NCBI GenBank assembly: GCA_014802335.1
Contig: JAAVCL010000026.1
Coordinates: 1-64,000 of the forward strand
Direction: 5' to 3'
DNA length: 64,000 nucleotides
Source of the DNA: Bacteroides sp.
GTDB taxonomy: Bacteria; Bacteroidota; Bacteroidia; Bacteroidales; Muribaculaceae
Shown: in pieces, positions 35,615-47,286 of the stretch
Numbering within the stretch: the first letter of the stretch is position 1
Layout: every line of letters starts with the position of its first letter
Made by a program: the position numbers and the translations under genes
Notes under the pieces: generated by a model
What the model saw: the letters and a program-made list of their open reading frames with translations, nothing else
What the model was told of the DNA's origin: nothing
The model's database searches: none

Positions 35615-37240
35615 ATGAGTGATATTCAAAATAAAATCTTAAAGATATATCCCGCTGCCACGTTTGAAGAGGGAGACACCTTGCTGGTGAATGTGGCTGA
35701 AAAAGACTGGTTCAAGGTTGCTACCGCTCTCAAGAATGAACTTGGCTTTGATGTGCTTACCGCTCTGGTCGGTATGGACTGGAAAGACTCCATTGGTGTA
35801 GTTTATTATCTTACTGCAACATCAAGAAATTGGGAAGTGGTGGCTTTCAAGGTTCTTGCTGAAAATCGCGAAAACCCATATATTCATTCGGTCGCTGCTC
35901 TTTGGAAAGTTGCCAACTTCCAGGAGAGAGAGGTTTACGACATGTTCGGTATCAAATTTATAGATCATCCCGACATGCGCCGTTTCTTCTTACGCAACGA
36001 CTGGGTTGGCCACCCGCTCCGCAAGGACTACGACTCTAATCCGGAGTTGAATCCTATTCGTCTTGAAGACGAGTTAAATGAAGATGACACTCGTAGCTAC
36101 AAACTCGATGAGAAAGGCAATGTAGTCGAGGTTCCCGGAAAGGTGTTTGAAGAAAACGAATATGTTGTGAACATCGGGCCTCAGCATCCTTCCACTCATG
36201 GTGTGATGCGTTTTCGCGCTTCCGTCGATGGTGAGACCGTTAAAAAGGTTGATGTCGTTTCAGGATACATTCACCGTGGCATTGAAAAGTTATCTGAAGG
36301 TCTTACATATCCGCAGATTCTCCATTTTACAGATCGAATGGACTATATGTCGGCTCATCAGAACAGACACTGCCTTTGCATGTGTATAGAAAAGGCTCTT
36401 GGTGTGGAGGTTCCCCGTCGTGCTGAAGTTATTCGCACAATGATGGACGAACTTATGCGTATTTCCTCACATCTGCTCGCATTCGGATGTACGGCAATGG
36501 ACCTTGGCGCAACCACGGCTTTCTTCTATGGCTTCCGCGAACGCGAGATGGTGCTTGATATATTCGAGAAGACCTGCGGTGCCCGCATGTCAATGAACTA
36601 TAACGTGATTGGCGGTGTGATTGCTGATCTGCATCCCGATTTCCAAAAGGATGTCAAGGAGTTGATACGCATCATGCCCGATAGACTTAAAGAATATCAC
36701 ACTGTATTCTCGGGTAATATAATTGCTAAAAATCGTCTTAAAGGCGTGGGCATGCTCTCTAAGGAAGATGCAATCAATTATGCTATAACCGGCCCGAGCG
36801 GACGTGGATCAAACTGGTCGTGCGACTGTCGCAAAAAGCATCCTTATTCTGTGTATTCCGAGGTGGAATTTGATGAGGTGCTCGAGGATGGATGTGATTC
36901 CTACGCCCGTTACATGGTGAGAATGAAAGAAATCGAACAAAGCTGCCGTATTCTCGAACAGCTTGTCGACAACATTCCCGAAGGTGATATTCGTGCGCAG
37001 GTTCCCAAAATAATCAAACTTCCTGCAGGAAGATGGTATCAGCAGGTGGAAGCAAGCCGCGGAACATTCGGAGTTTACATTGAATCTGTGGGAGAAAAAA
37101 CACCATTCCGTGTTCATTTCCAGAGTCCTTGTTTCAATTTGGTTGGCGTAATGGATATTTGCTGCACAGGCTATATGATAGCCGACTTGATCACTATCGG
37201 CGCAGCACTTGATTTCGTTATCCCCGATATTGACCGTTAA
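35615..37240 (+). CDS. nuoCD: NADH-quinone oxidoreductase fused subunit C/D
   Basis: The 541-residue protein joins NuoC (about 1-150; WKVANFQEREVYDMFGIKF, HPDMRRFFL) to NuoD (about 175-541; GPQHPSTHGVMRF, RGIEKL, the quinone-pocket region DRMDYMSAHQNRHCL). The C/D fusion occurs in several phyla and is regular in Bacteroidetes. NuoD forms the quinone-binding cavity together with NuoB. The segment GPSGRGSNWSCDCRKKHPYSVY is conserved. nuoE, nuoF and nuoG do not follow, so the NADH-oxidising module is absent from this locus. Confidence 0.95.
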   Translation: MSDIQNKILKIYPAATFEEGDTLLVNVAEKDWFKVATALKNELGFDVLTALVGMDWKDSIGVVYYLTATSRNWEVVAFKVLAENRENPYIHSVAALWKVANFQEREVYDMFGIKFIDHPDMRRFFLRNDWVGHPLRKDYDSNPELNPIRLEDELNEDDTRSYKLDEKGNVVEVPGKVFEENEYVVNIGPQHPSTHGVMRFRASVDGETVKKVDVVSGYIHRGIEKLSEGLTYPQILHFTDRMDYMSAHQNRHCLCMCIEKALGVEVPRRAEVIRTMMDELMRISSHLLAFGCTAMDLGATTAFFYGFREREMVLDIFEKTCGARMSMNYNVIGGVIADLHPDFQKDVKELIRIMPDRLKEYHTVFSGNIIAKNRLKGVGMLSKEDAINYAITGPSGRGSNWSCDCRKKHPYSVYSEVEFDEVLEDGCDSYARYMVRMKEIEQSCRILEQLVDNIPEGDIRAQVPKIIKLPAGRWYQQVEASRGTFGVYIESVGEKTPFRVHFQSPCFNLVGVMDICCTGYMIADLITIGAALDFVIPDIDR

Positions 37241-37310
37241 ACTACGCTTGTCAGTAGATATCTCTCACTCATTTTCGAACTAAATTAAAATAAAGCATAC
37301 AAATAACATC

Positions 37311-38390
37311 ATGTTTAATTTCGGACAGTGGACTTCTGCGTTCAATAACTGGCTTCTCGGTATCGGTGTTGCCGATTGGCTCACAGTGCTTATCGAATGT
37401 ATCCTCATCGCCGTTGTGATTCTTGGCGTCTACACAGTGCTCGCACTTTTCTATATTCTCTACGAGCGTAAGCTTTGTGCTTGGTTTCAATGTCGACTCG
37501 GCCCTATGCGTGTCGGTAAATGGGGACTCCTTCAGGTCTTTGCCGATATGTTCAAAATCCTTATCAAAGAGCTTATTTCTCTTAAGGGTACAGACCGTTT
37601 TCTCTTCAAGCTCGCTCCTTATCTCGTGATTACCTCATCGGTTGTGATGCTCGCTTGCCTGCCGTGGGGTAACGGTTTGCAGATCATTGACTGGAACATA
37701 GGTATCTTCTTTATTCTCGCTGTGTCTTCAGTTGGAGTCTTAGGTATCTTGCTCGCCGGTTGGTCGTCGAATAACAAGTATACTCTTATCGGTGCGATGC
37801 GAAGCGGTGCGCAGATGGTGAGCTATGAAATTTCTTTAGGTCTTGCCATTATGACAATTGTGGTTCTTGCCGGCACTATGGATATTACTACTCTCGTTGC
37901 CGAGCAGGAAAATGCATGGTTCATTTTCTCCGGACACATACCGGCTTTGATAGCATTCATTATTTATGTTATCGCTGCAACTGCTGAAACAAATCGCGGA
38001 CCTTTCGACTTGCCGGAAGCTGAACACGAACTTACCGCCGGTTATCACACTGAATACTCGGGTATTCATTTCGGTTTCTTCTATCTGGCCGAATATCTGA
38101 ATCTGTTCATCGTTTCGGGTATTGCATCGTTGATGTTCCTCGGTGGTTGGATGCCTCTGCACGTTCCCGGTTGGGATGGCTTTAATATGGTGATGAATTG
38201 GATTCCGGGTCCTGTGTGGTTCTTGGGCAAAGCATTCTTCATCTCCTTTATCATCATTTGGTTTAAATGGACCTTCCCCCGCGTTCGTATCGACCAGATG
38301 CTTGCCTTTGAGTGGAAATATCTCATGCCTTTCGGCTTGGCCAATCTGCTTTTGATGACAGTGTGTGTGGCTCTCGGATGGCATTTCTAA
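37311..38390 (+). CDS. nuoH: NADH-quinone oxidoreductase subunit H
   Basis: This 359-residue membrane subunit (about 8 helices) forms much of the quinone chamber roof. Motifs include YILYERKLCAWFQCRLGPMRVGKWGLLQ (loop near 45-75), the ETNRGPFDLPEAEHELTAGYHTEYSG loop with conserved acidic residues, and the terminal RVRIDQMLAFEWKYLMPF. Length is normal. It is the last nuo gene before the ATP synthase block; the 126-nt gap to atpD has no terminator and no clear promoter. Confidence 0.95.
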   Translation: MFNFGQWTSAFNNWLLGIGVADWLTVLIECILIAVVILGVYTVLALFYILYERKLCAWFQCRLGPMRVGKWGLLQVFADMFKILIKELISLKGTDRFLFKLAPYLVITSSVVMLACLPWGNGLQIIDWNIGIFFILAVSSVGVLGILLAGWSSNNKYTLIGAMRSGAQMVSYEISLGLAIMTIVVLAGTMDITTLVAEQENAWFIFSGHIPALIAFIIYVIAATAETNRGPFDLPEAEHELTAGYHTEYSGIHFGFFYLAEYLNLFIVSGIASLMFLGGWMPLHVPGWDGFNMVMNWIPGPVWFLGKAFFISFIIIWFKWTFPRVRIDQMLAFEWKYLMPFGLANLLLMTVCVALGWHF

Positions 38391-38423
38391 TCAGATTTTT
38401 TGGAATTAATTTTAATAATATAG

Positions 38424-40019
<1,596 letters not shown>

Positions 40020-40042
40020 AACCAACGAAACTTAATTCTTCA

Positions 40043-40279
40043 ATGACTCTCGAAATTATTTCCGCTCACGAAGTTACCTTCTCCGGTGAAGTTACTGCCG
40101 TTACCCTCCCGGGTGAATTGGGAAGTTTTACAGTTCTTAAAGATCACGCGCCTCTCATTTCTGTGCTGGTCAAAGGCTCCGTTGTGTATACGGATGCCTC
40201 CGGCTCTAAAGGCTCTTTTGATATAGCCGGTGGTCTTGCCGATGTGAACGATAATGTGATTTCGGTGTGCGTCTATTGA
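40043..40279 (+). CDS. atpC: ATP synthase F1 subunit epsilon, short form
   Basis: At 78 residues the protein contains only the N-terminal beta-sandwich (LEIISAHEVTFSGEVTAVTLPGELGSFTVLKDHAPLIS) and lacks the C-terminal helical hairpin that inhibits ATP hydrolysis in E. coli-type enzymes. Short epsilons are typical of Bacteroidetes. It still couples the central stalk to the c-ring. It lies 23 nt behind atpD and 26 nt before atpB. Confidence 0.9.
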   Translation: MTLEIISAHEVTFSGEVTAVTLPGELGSFTVLKDHAPLISVLVKGSVVYTDASGSKGSFDIAGGLADVNDNVISVCVY

Positions 40280-40305
40280 AGCTGTCACCTTTTTTGACAC
40301 TTTGA

Positions 40306-41694
40306 ATGTCTATGATTAAAGAATTTTTATCAATAGTTGGAACCGCTCGCTGTCGGATGCGTATGGTTGGCCTGATGCTCGCTCTGCTTTTCATATTACC
40401 GGGCAGTGTCAGTGCAGCCGATCATGGCGACAAGGAGGAAGGTCTTGATGTGAAGGAGATAATCTTCGAGCATTTAGGTGACGGTTATGGATGGGAAGTG
40501 CCTTTCGCCCATGTGTATAGAATTCCTCTGCCCGTGATTGTGCGTGCGGAAGATGGCAAATGGTTTTGCTTCTCATCGTCAGATCTGACTGAAATTGAGA
40601 TAATCAGGAACGAGGAGACAGGCAAAGAGGAAAAGCATCTTGTGCCGGTCATCAAATCCATTGTTCGCGACGGAAAGCAATATAATTTCCTGATTGCTCA
40701 TGTAAGTACTCATAAAGACAAGGTGGTTCAGATTTTTGATCTGTCGGCTGATGATCAGAAAGAACTGAATGAAAAATTGAAGGACGTTGATAAAGCAGAT
40801 TCATCTGCTCCGGCAATTGTTGACGGCTATGTTTATTATAATGATAAATATTATCGTGAATACAGGACTCTGGATATTTCTATCACCAAGAATGTGGCCG
40901 CTCTCTTTATAGTTGTAATCCTGGTTACGGCAATGGTAATGGGTCTTGTGAACTATTATCGCAGAAGAGGGATGCGTGCACCCAGAAAAGGAATGGGCTT
41001 CTTTGAGATGCTCGTGGGCTTTATTTATTACGATACAATCAAAGCCACATTGGGAGAAAAGACCAAGAAATTCGCTCCCTATCTTCTCACAGTATTCTTC
41101 TTCATTCTGATTATGAACCTCGTGGGACTGATAGTAATTTTCCCCGGGGGTGCCAATCTGACCGGTAACATTGCTATAACTCTTGTTTTGGCCGTGTGCA
41201 CATTTATAATTACGAATATCACCGGAACAAAACATTATTGGAAAGAGATTTTCTGGCCCGAGGTTCCTCTGTTCTTGAAATTCCCGCTTCCTATTATGCA
41301 GGTTATCGAGGTGTTCGGAATCTTTACGAAACCGGCGGCTCTATGTGTGCGTCTCTTTGCCAACATGATGGGTGGACATATCATTGTAATTACTCTCACA
41401 CTTCTGATATTCATCTTTGCAAGCTTCGGAGCAGCCGTTGCAGGAACAGCCACTGTAGTGTCGGTGCTATTCTCGATATTCATGTTGCTCCTTGATGTCC
41501 TTGTAAGTTTCATTCAGGCTTACGTATTCACGCTTCTTTCAGCCTTGTTCATTTCAATGAGCCAGGTTCACGAAGAAGAGCATGCTGCGGAGAAAGATAA
41601 AGGAAACGCCAAACTTGAAGAAAAAGATATTGAATCGTTAAACGATTCAAAAAAACATCTTGAAGAGTTGGCCGCAAAAGTGGATTTAAAATAA
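40306..41694 (+). CDS. atpB: ATP synthase F0 subunit a, extended
   Basis: The membrane stator subunit forms the proton half-channels against the c-ring. The essential arginine is Arg349 in KPAALCVRLFANMMGGH. At 462 residues it is much longer than the E. coli form (271). It has a signal-like N-terminal helix ending in SVSAADHG, an extra periplasmic domain (about 40-190, with the VPFAHVYRIPLPVI segment seen in Bacteroidetes), and a charged Lys/Glu-rich cytoplasmic tail of about 45 residues. A perfect DNA palindrome lies inside the tail at 41630-41650. Confidence 0.92.
   Translation: MSMIKEFLSIVGTARCRMRMVGLMLALLFILPGSVSAADHGDKEEGLDVKEIIFEHLGDGYGWEVPFAHVYRIPLPVIVRAEDGKWFCFSSSDLTEIEIIRNEETGKEEKHLVPVIKSIVRDGKQYNFLIAHVSTHKDKVVQIFDLSADDQKELNEKLKDVDKADSSAPAIVDGYVYYNDKYYREYRTLDISITKNVAALFIVVILVTAMVMGLVNYYRRRGMRAPRKGMGFFEMLVGFIYYDTIKATLGEKTKKFAPYLLTVFFFILIMNLVGLIVIFPGGANLTGNIAITLVLAVCTFIITNITGTKHYWKEIFWPEVPLFLKFPLPIMQVIEVFGIFTKPAALCVRLFANMMGGHIIVITLTLLIFIFASFGAAVAGTATVVSVLFSIFMLLLDVLVSFIQAYVFTLLSALFISMSQVHEEEHAAEKDKGNAKLEEKDIESLNDSKKHLEELAAKVDLK
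41630..41650 (+). other. Perfect 21-nt palindrome at the 3' end of atpB
   Basis: TTGAATCGTT and AACGATTCAA flank a single central A, followed by AAAAAA. It lies 45 nt before the atpB stop, ahead of the 87-nt atpE leader. It may form an RNA hairpin marking a processing or stability boundary before atpE. Confidence 0.5.
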
Positions 41695-41778
41695 ACATCA
41701 ACGGATAATGGGGAACTGATCATTGAGTCAGGAATAAAAAGAATAAAAATAAATAATAATAAACTTAAAACACTCTGA

Positions 41779-42039
<261 letters not shown>

Positions 42040-42072
42040 AGAAGCATCTTTTAATTTAAAACACGTTAGATA

Positions 42073-42567
42073 ATGGAATTATTCACGCCCGATTTTGGCT
42101 TGGTGTTCTGGATGTTCATTGCGTTCATCATCCTTTTCCTTATACTTGCGAAATGGGGATGGCCTGTGATCATCAAAATGATGGACCAGCGTGCCGGCAC
42201 CATAGACCAGGGTGTGGAAGACGCCCGGAATGCGAAAGAACAGCTTGATAACGCCCGCGCGGAAGCACAGAAATATGTGAAAGAAGCGCAGGCGCGTCAA
42301 GCCGAAATGCTTCGCGAAGCCGCTAAAATGAAGTCTGACATCATTGAGGAAGCTCGCTCGGAAGCTAAAAAAGCTGCGCAGAAAGAAATGGATGCCGCCA
42401 AACTTGCAATCGATCAGGCTCGTAAAGAGGCCGAACTTCAGTTCAGAAACGAAGTTGGCAAGTTCTCGATTGATATTGCTGAAAAAATGGTGCGCTCTCA
42501 GCTCAGCAATGATAAGGCTCAGACCGAGTTGGTTAATAAATTGTTGGACGAAATAGAGAAAAACTGA
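42073..42567 (+). CDS. atpF: ATP synthase F0 subunit b
   Basis: This 164-residue peripheral-stalk subunit has one N-terminal membrane helix (about 9-30, FWMFIAFIILFLILAKWGW) and a long charged helix rich in Ala/Glu/Lys that forms a coiled coil to reach F1. Length is normal. It lies six bases before atpH. Confidence 0.93.
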   Translation: MELFTPDFGLVFWMFIAFIILFLILAKWGWPVIIKMMDQRAGTIDQGVEDARNAKEQLDNARAEAQKYVKEAQARQAEMLREAAKMKSDIIEEARSEAKKAAQKEMDAAKLAIDQARKEAELQFRNEVGKFSIDIAEKMVRSQLSNDKAQTELVNKLLDEIEKN

Positions 42568-42573
42568 TAGGCA

Positions 42574-43116
42574 ATGATTTCCGGACTGATTCCTCACCGT
42601 TACGCGCGAGCTCTATATAAGTTCGCCGGCGAATCAAATAACTGCAAAGCTGTGTATGATGTGATGAAAAGTGTTATTGAAGCTTTTCAGGCAAATCCGC
42701 AGCTCGAGAAAGTGCTGTCTAACCCGAATGTCGCTGCAGACGACAAACGGAAGTTGCTTATTGCAGCTGCGGGGAAGAAGCCCGGAGATGATTACATTCG
42801 CTTCGTCTCCTTGATTCTCGACCACAAACGCGAGGAGTTCGCTTATCTTATGGCGCTTGCTTACAGGGAAATTTACCGTAAGGAAAATAATATTTCCGAG
42901 GTAAGAATCACTACGGCTGTTCAACTCCCCGACAAGGAATTAAGCAAACTCAAGGCTGTCGTGGAAAATGCTTTTAAAAACACTACTTTCGAATACGAAT
43001 ATGTAGTGAACCCGGAGCTGATTGGCGGCTTTGTGATAGATGTGGATTCTGTCCGCATGGATGCTTCCCTGAGTAGCGAACTCGAACAATTACGTCAAAA
43101 TCTAAGTAGCAATTAA
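42574..43116 (+). CDS. atpH: ATP synthase F1 subunit delta
   Basis: This 180-residue protein joins the peripheral stalk to the top of F1. It shows the family start [15 protein letters not shown], a six-helix N-terminal domain, and the C-terminal signature [31 protein letters not shown]. It lies between atpF and atpA with gaps of six and four bases, so translation is probably coupled. Confidence 0.93.
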   Translation: MISGLIPHRYARALYKFAGESNNCKAVYDVMKSVIEAFQANPQLEKVLSNPNVAADDKRKLLIAAAGKKPGDDYIRFVSLILDHKREEFAYLMALAYREIYRKENNISEVRITTAVQLPDKELSKLKAVVENAFKNTTFEYEYVVNPELIGGFVIDVDSVRMDASLSSELEQLRQNLSSN

Positions 43117-43120
43117 TAAG

Positions 43121-44701
43121 ATGCTCAATCCCAGCGAAATATCTGATGTTCTCAAGCAAGAGCTCGAAAATATCAACTCTAAGGTAAAATTTGAAGAGGT
43201 AGGCACGGTGCTTAGCGTCGGTGATGGCGTGGCTCATGTCTATGGCCTTGAAAATGTTAGAAGTAACGAACTCGTTGAGTTTGAAAACGGCGCGCATGGC
43301 GTGGCTCTCAACCTCGAAGAAAGCAATGTCGGAGTTGTGCTTCTCGACAAAGTTAATTCCGTAACGGAAAATATGTCGGTTAAGCGCACGGGTGAAGTGG
43401 CTTCCATTCCTGTGGGTGAGAGCATGCTTGGTCGTGTTGTCAATATGCTCGGTGAGCCTATTGACGGTCGCGGTCCAATCGAAGGCGATCGAATTCATCT
43501 CCCTCTGGAAAGAAAAGCCCCGGGTGTTATTTTCCGTTCACCCGTGAATCAACCTCTTCAAACAGGCCTTAAGGCTGTCGATGCAATGATACCTATCGGC
43601 CGTGGTCAGCGTGAGCTTATCATCGGTGACCGCCAGGTTGGTAAGACTGCTATTGCAATCGACACGATCATTAATCAAAAAGAAAATTATGATGCCGGAA
43701 AACCGGTTTACTGTATATATGTAGCCATAGGCCAGAAGGCTTCGACGGTTGCCTCGATTGTTCATACTCTCGAAAAGTATGGTGCGATGGATTATACTGT
43801 TGTGGTGGCTGCAAATGCTTCGGATTCCGCATCAATGAGATATTATGCTCCTTTTGCCGGCGTTGCAATTGGAGAGTACTTCCGCGACACCGGCCGCGAT
43901 GCCTTGATCGTATACGATGACCTTTCAAAGCAGGCCGTTGCATATCGTGAAATATCTCTTATCCTCAAACGTCCTTCAGGTCGTGAGGCTTACCCCGGTG
44001 ATATCTTCTATCTCCACTCACGTCTGCTTGAACGCGCAGCTAAGATTGTGGAAGACCAGAAGGTTGCGGAAGAGATGAACGACCTCCCCGCAGTGCTTAA
44101 ACCTATGGTTAAGGCCGGAGGCTCTTTGACTGCTCTCCCCATCATCGAAACGCAGGCCGGTGACGTGTCTGCTTATATCCCGACCAACGTTATTTCAATT
44201 ACCGACGGTCAGATCTTCCTCGAAACCGCTTTATTTAATCAAGGTATTCGTCCCGCAATCAACGTAGGTATCTCTGTGTCGCGTGTGGGTGGTAATGCTC
44301 AGATTAAGTGTATGAAGAAAGTGGCAGGTACACTCAAAATTGCACAGGCACAGTATCGTGAGCTTGAATCGTTCACCAAATTCGGTGGTGATATCGACCC
44401 GGTGACCGCAGCTGTAATTGACCGTGGTCGTAAGAATCAACAGTTGCTCGTTCAGCCGCAGTATCACCCATGGCCGGTTGAAAACGAAGTTGCCGTTATT
44501 TATTGCGGCGTTAACGGCCTGCTCGAAAATGTACCTATCGAAAAAGTAAAGGAATTTGAGCAGAATCTGATTCAGACTCTTAAACTTCGCGATCAGCAAG
44601 ATGTGCTTGATGTGCTTAAATCGGGTAAGCTTACTCCGGAAGTTGAAGAAAAACTAACTGCCACCGCACGCGAAGTGGCCGACGGTCTTAGAGCTCAGTA
44701 A
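43121..44701 (+). CDS. atpA: ATP synthase F1 subunit alpha
   Basis: This is the non-catalytic nucleotide-binding subunit (526 residues). It has the P-loop [13 protein letters not shown] (about 170-182), [16 protein letters not shown], the arginine-finger region [20 protein letters not shown], and a helical C-terminal domain. The ATG follows the atpH stop by four bases. Confidence 0.96.
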   Translation: MLNPSEISDVLKQELENINSKVKFEEVGTVLSVGDGVAHVYGLENVRSNELVEFENGAHGVALNLEESNVGVVLLDKVNSVTENMSVKRTGEVASIPVGESMLGRVVNMLGEPIDGRGPIEGDRIHLPLERKAPGVIFRSPVNQPLQTGLKAVDAMIPIGRGQRELIIGDRQVGKTAIAIDTIINQKENYDAGKPVYCIYVAIGQKASTVASIVHTLEKYGAMDYTVVVAANASDSASMRYYAPFAGVAIGEYFRDTGRDALIVYDDLSKQAVAYREISLILKRPSGREAYPGDIFYLHSRLLERAAKIVEDQKVAEEMNDLPAVLKPMVKAGGSLTALPIIETQAGDVSAYIPTNVISITDGQIFLETALFNQGIRPAINVGISVSRVGGNAQIKCMKKVAGTLKIAQAQYRELESFTKFGGDIDPVTAAVIDRGRKNQQLLVQPQYHPWPVENEVAVIYCGVNGLLENVPIEKVKEFEQNLIQTLKLRDQQDVLDVLKSGKLTPEVEEKLTATAREVADGLRAQ

Positions 44702-44767
44702 AGCATTTTGACCTTCTGCAATAACTGAATATCTCAGTTTCGACAACATCATAGATATTGACAAATA

Positions 44768-45655
44768 ATGGCAACTCTTAGAGAACTAAAAACCAGAATC
44801 GGATCTGTCGCTTCGACTGAAAAGATAACCGGTGCGATGAAAATGATTTCATCGGCCAAAGTGCATCAGAATGAGCAAGCACTTCGCCAGTTGCAACCGT
44901 TCAAAGAAAAAATCAAATCCATCATGGGCCACATCCTGGCCACTGATGTAACTTTTGATTCACCCTTGATTCGTAAGCGCGAGGTGAAAAAGGCTGCTGT
45001 TGTGGTGTTCGGTTCCGACGATGGCCTTTGCGGTGCTTACAATGTCAATATCTTCAAAGGATTTCTTGTAAGCATTGACAGATTGAGAAACCGTTATGGC
45101 GCCGATCTTAAAGTTGATGTTTATCCGGTGGGCAAGAAAATGGAGAAAGCCGTGCGTCGTCTGCACGACGGTGGTCTTAACATCATAACCATTGATGGAG
45201 TTGACTCTAAAATGAAGGGCGACAAAGTTAATTCTTTTACCCATTCACTCAGAGACGCTTTTATTAATGGCGATGTTGACTGTGTGGAAGTAATATATAT
45301 GAAATATATTTCCATGAGTCGTCAGAAACTTACAGAAGAAATTTTATTTCCGGTATCGGAAGATGCCTTGGCCGCTGAAACCGAAACCGGAAATGAAAAT
45401 CAGCTCTATATTTTCGAACCGGATCCGAACAGCATCTTCAATCAGGTGCTTCCGATGTTTGTCCTTTCAACAATGCAGCAAATCACGATCGAGAATAGAA
45501 GTTCCGAGCAGGCTGCACGAGTAATGGCAATGCAGAGTGCCAACGATAATGCCAAGAAACTCAACGAAGAATTGCAGTTGGAGTATAACAAACTCCGCCA
45601 GCAGGGAATCACAACCGAGCTTCTCGACATTCTCGGAGGCCAGGTGGAACGTTAA
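44768..45655 (+). CDS. atpG: ATP synthase F1 subunit gamma
   Basis: The 295-residue central rotor subunit has the N-terminal helix TLRELKTRIGSVASTEKITGAMKMISSAK and the C-terminal helix (MAMQSANDNAKKLNEELQLEYNKLRQQGITTELLDILGG region) that form the coiled coil in the alpha/beta hexamer, with the GSDDGLCGAYN Rossmann-like motif between. It is the last gene of the atp block; nuoI starts 42 nt later with no terminator between. Confidence 0.94.
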   Translation: MATLRELKTRIGSVASTEKITGAMKMISSAKVHQNEQALRQLQPFKEKIKSIMGHILATDVTFDSPLIRKREVKKAAVVVFGSDDGLCGAYNVNIFKGFLVSIDRLRNRYGADLKVDVYPVGKKMEKAVRRLHDGGLNIITIDGVDSKMKGDKVNSFTHSLRDAFINGDVDCVEVIYMKYISMSRQKLTEEILFPVSEDALAAETETGNENQLYIFEPDPNSIFNQVLPMFVLSTMQQITIENRSSEQAARVMAMQSANDNAKKLNEELQLEYNKLRQQGITTELLDILGGQVER

Positions 45656-45697
45656 TCTTGATAACATCATTCAGTAAAAATTTCTTAGAGTAATCTA

Positions 45698-46324
45698 ATG
45701 AGTAGTGTAAAAGAATATTTTCAATCTGTAGGACAGGGGATCAAAAGTCTCGTGCAGGGTATGACTGTGACCGGAAAGGAAATGGTCACTCCCAAAATCA
45801 CCGAACAATATCCGGAAAACAGAAAGACTCTCCAGATTGCAGATCGTTTCCGTGCGGAACTTACACTGAAATATGATGCGGAAGGACGCCATAAGTGTAT
45901 CGGCTGCATGATATGTCAGAATAATTGTCCGAACGGAACTATCCAGATTCAGACTAAAATGGTTGAACTTCCCGACGGGAAGAAAAAACGTAAACTCGAT
46001 AAGTATATGTACGACCTTGGCAGTTGCACATTCTGCATGCTTTGTGTCACTACATGTCCGCAAGACGCCTTGGAGTTTTCGAACGATTTCGAACAGGCCG
46101 TGTTTGAAAGAGACAAACTTATCAAACAACTTAATTACAGACCGGAACCGGAAGGGGAAGCAGCAGCTCCGGCCAAGCCGGCGATGGATCCGGAAAAACT
46201 TGCAGCAATCAAGGCTGAGGCATTGAAAAAAGCCGCTGCAATCAAGGTTCAGAAAGAGGCTGCCGCCAAAGCAGCTGCCAATCCTGCTCCGGACGCCAAA
46301 ACAACCGAAACTGCAAATGAGTAA
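45698..46324 (+). CDS. nuoI: NADH-quinone oxidoreductase subunit I with Ala/Lys tail
   Basis: This ferredoxin-like subunit carries two [4Fe-4S] clusters (N6a/N6b). The ligands are Cys67, 70, 73 and 77 (CIGCMICQNNCP) and Cys110, 113, 116 and 120 (CTFCMLCVTTCP). The core ends near residue 144. An unusual tail of about 64 residues, rich in Ala, Lys, Pro and Glu (AAIKAEALKKAAAIKVQKEAA-like), follows, with no family counterpart known to me. The start MSSVKEYFQSVGQGIKSL is typical. It resumes the nuo series right after atpG. Confidence 0.93.
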   Translation: MSSVKEYFQSVGQGIKSLVQGMTVTGKEMVTPKITEQYPENRKTLQIADRFRAELTLKYDAEGRHKCIGCMICQNNCPNGTIQIQTKMVELPDGKKKRKLDKYMYDLGSCTFCMLCVTTCPQDALEFSNDFEQAVFERDKLIKQLNYRPEPEGEAAAPAKPAMDPEKLAAIKAEALKKAAAIKVQKEAAAKAAANPAPDAKTTETANE

Positions 46325-46433
46325 AGTGCGAGGGGTTTTCATTCGGAAAACTCATGCACTCTCTTTCTCAATTTCTCCCTGCAACGGGATAAATTCAGAC
46401 CTAAACATCTAAAACAACAACTTCAACATAATA

Positions 46434-46961
46434 ATGGATTCAGTAGCGAATATTATTCTCTATTTTGTGGTGGCCATAATCATCGTCGCCTTTTCGGTGA
46501 TGACTGTGACCAGTCGCAAAATTCTTCGCGCCGCAACCTACCTTCTGTTTGTTCTGCTCGGAGTTGGAATTTTCTATTTCCAACTCGGATATCAGTTCCT
46601 TGGTGCGGTGCAGATCGCTGTCTATGCCGGCGGCATTATGGTGCTGTTTGTATTCTCGATTCTTCTTACTCGTCATCCCGACGAAAAAGTGGCGTTGCTA
46701 ACATCTCATCGTCGCGAAATTGGAATAACGGTTGCTGTTGTCAGCCTCGTTCTTCTTATTTTTGCCGTTTGCACAATGCCTCTTATCGACGGAATGTCGT
46801 TGACTCAATGTGTGAATTCAGGTGCAGACATTACTATGCATAAGATTGGTGAGTTATTTACAGGTTCTTCTAAATTCCAGTACTTACTCCCGTTTGAAGC
46901 AATCAGTATTCTTCTTCTCGCATGTATAATTGGCGGTGTAACAGTCGCCCGTAAAAGATAA
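46434..46961 (+). CDS. nuoJ: NADH-quinone oxidoreductase subunit J
   Basis: This 175-residue membrane subunit has five helices. The conserved segment QLGYQFLGAVQIAVYAGGIMVLFVFSILLT (about 50-80) includes the pi-bulge helix that takes part in coupling. The 109-nt gap behind nuoI holds a small imperfect hairpin (GGTTTTC with GAAAACT) but no terminator. Confidence 0.93.
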   Translation: MDSVANIILYFVVAIIIVAFSVMTVTSRKILRAATYLLFVLLGVGIFYFQLGYQFLGAVQIAVYAGGIMVLFVFSILLTRHPDEKVALLTSHRREIGITVAVVSLVLLIFAVCTMPLIDGMSLTQCVNSGADITMHKIGELFTGSSKFQYLLPFEAISILLLACIIGGVTVARKR

Positions 46962-46973
46962 AAGCCTTAGATT

Positions 46974-47285
46974 ATGGACTTGACTATGTTATGGTATCTC
47001 GTGCCGAGCATCATCATGTTCGCGGCCGGTGTCTACGGGTTCTGCACCCGCAAGAACATGATCGCGCTCTTGCTTTCGCTCGAGTTGATGTTGAACGCTG
47101 CCGATTTGAATTTCGTGGTGTTCAATCGTTTCTTATTCCCCGGAATGTTCGAGGGAATGGTTTTCACCCTGTTTGCCATTGCAATTGCAGCTGCTGAAAC
47201 TGCCATTGCCATTGCGATAATCATCAATATTTATCGTGAAATCGGCAACACTGATATTAACTCCGTAAAACAAATGAAATTCTGA
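46974..47285 (+). CDS. nuoK: NADH-quinone oxidoreductase subunit K
   Basis: This 103-residue, three-helix subunit has the two conserved membrane glutamates of the proton path, in ALLLSLELMLNAADLNFV (Glu36 region) and AIAAAETAIAIAI (Glu72 region). It starts 12 nt after nuoJ and ends one base before nuoL. Confidence 0.94.
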   Translation: MDLTMLWYLVPSIIMFAAGVYGFCTRKNMIALLLSLELMLNAADLNFVVFNRFLFPGMFEGMVFTLFAIAIAAAETAIAIAIIINIYREIGNTDINSVKQMKF

Positions 47286-47286
47286 T

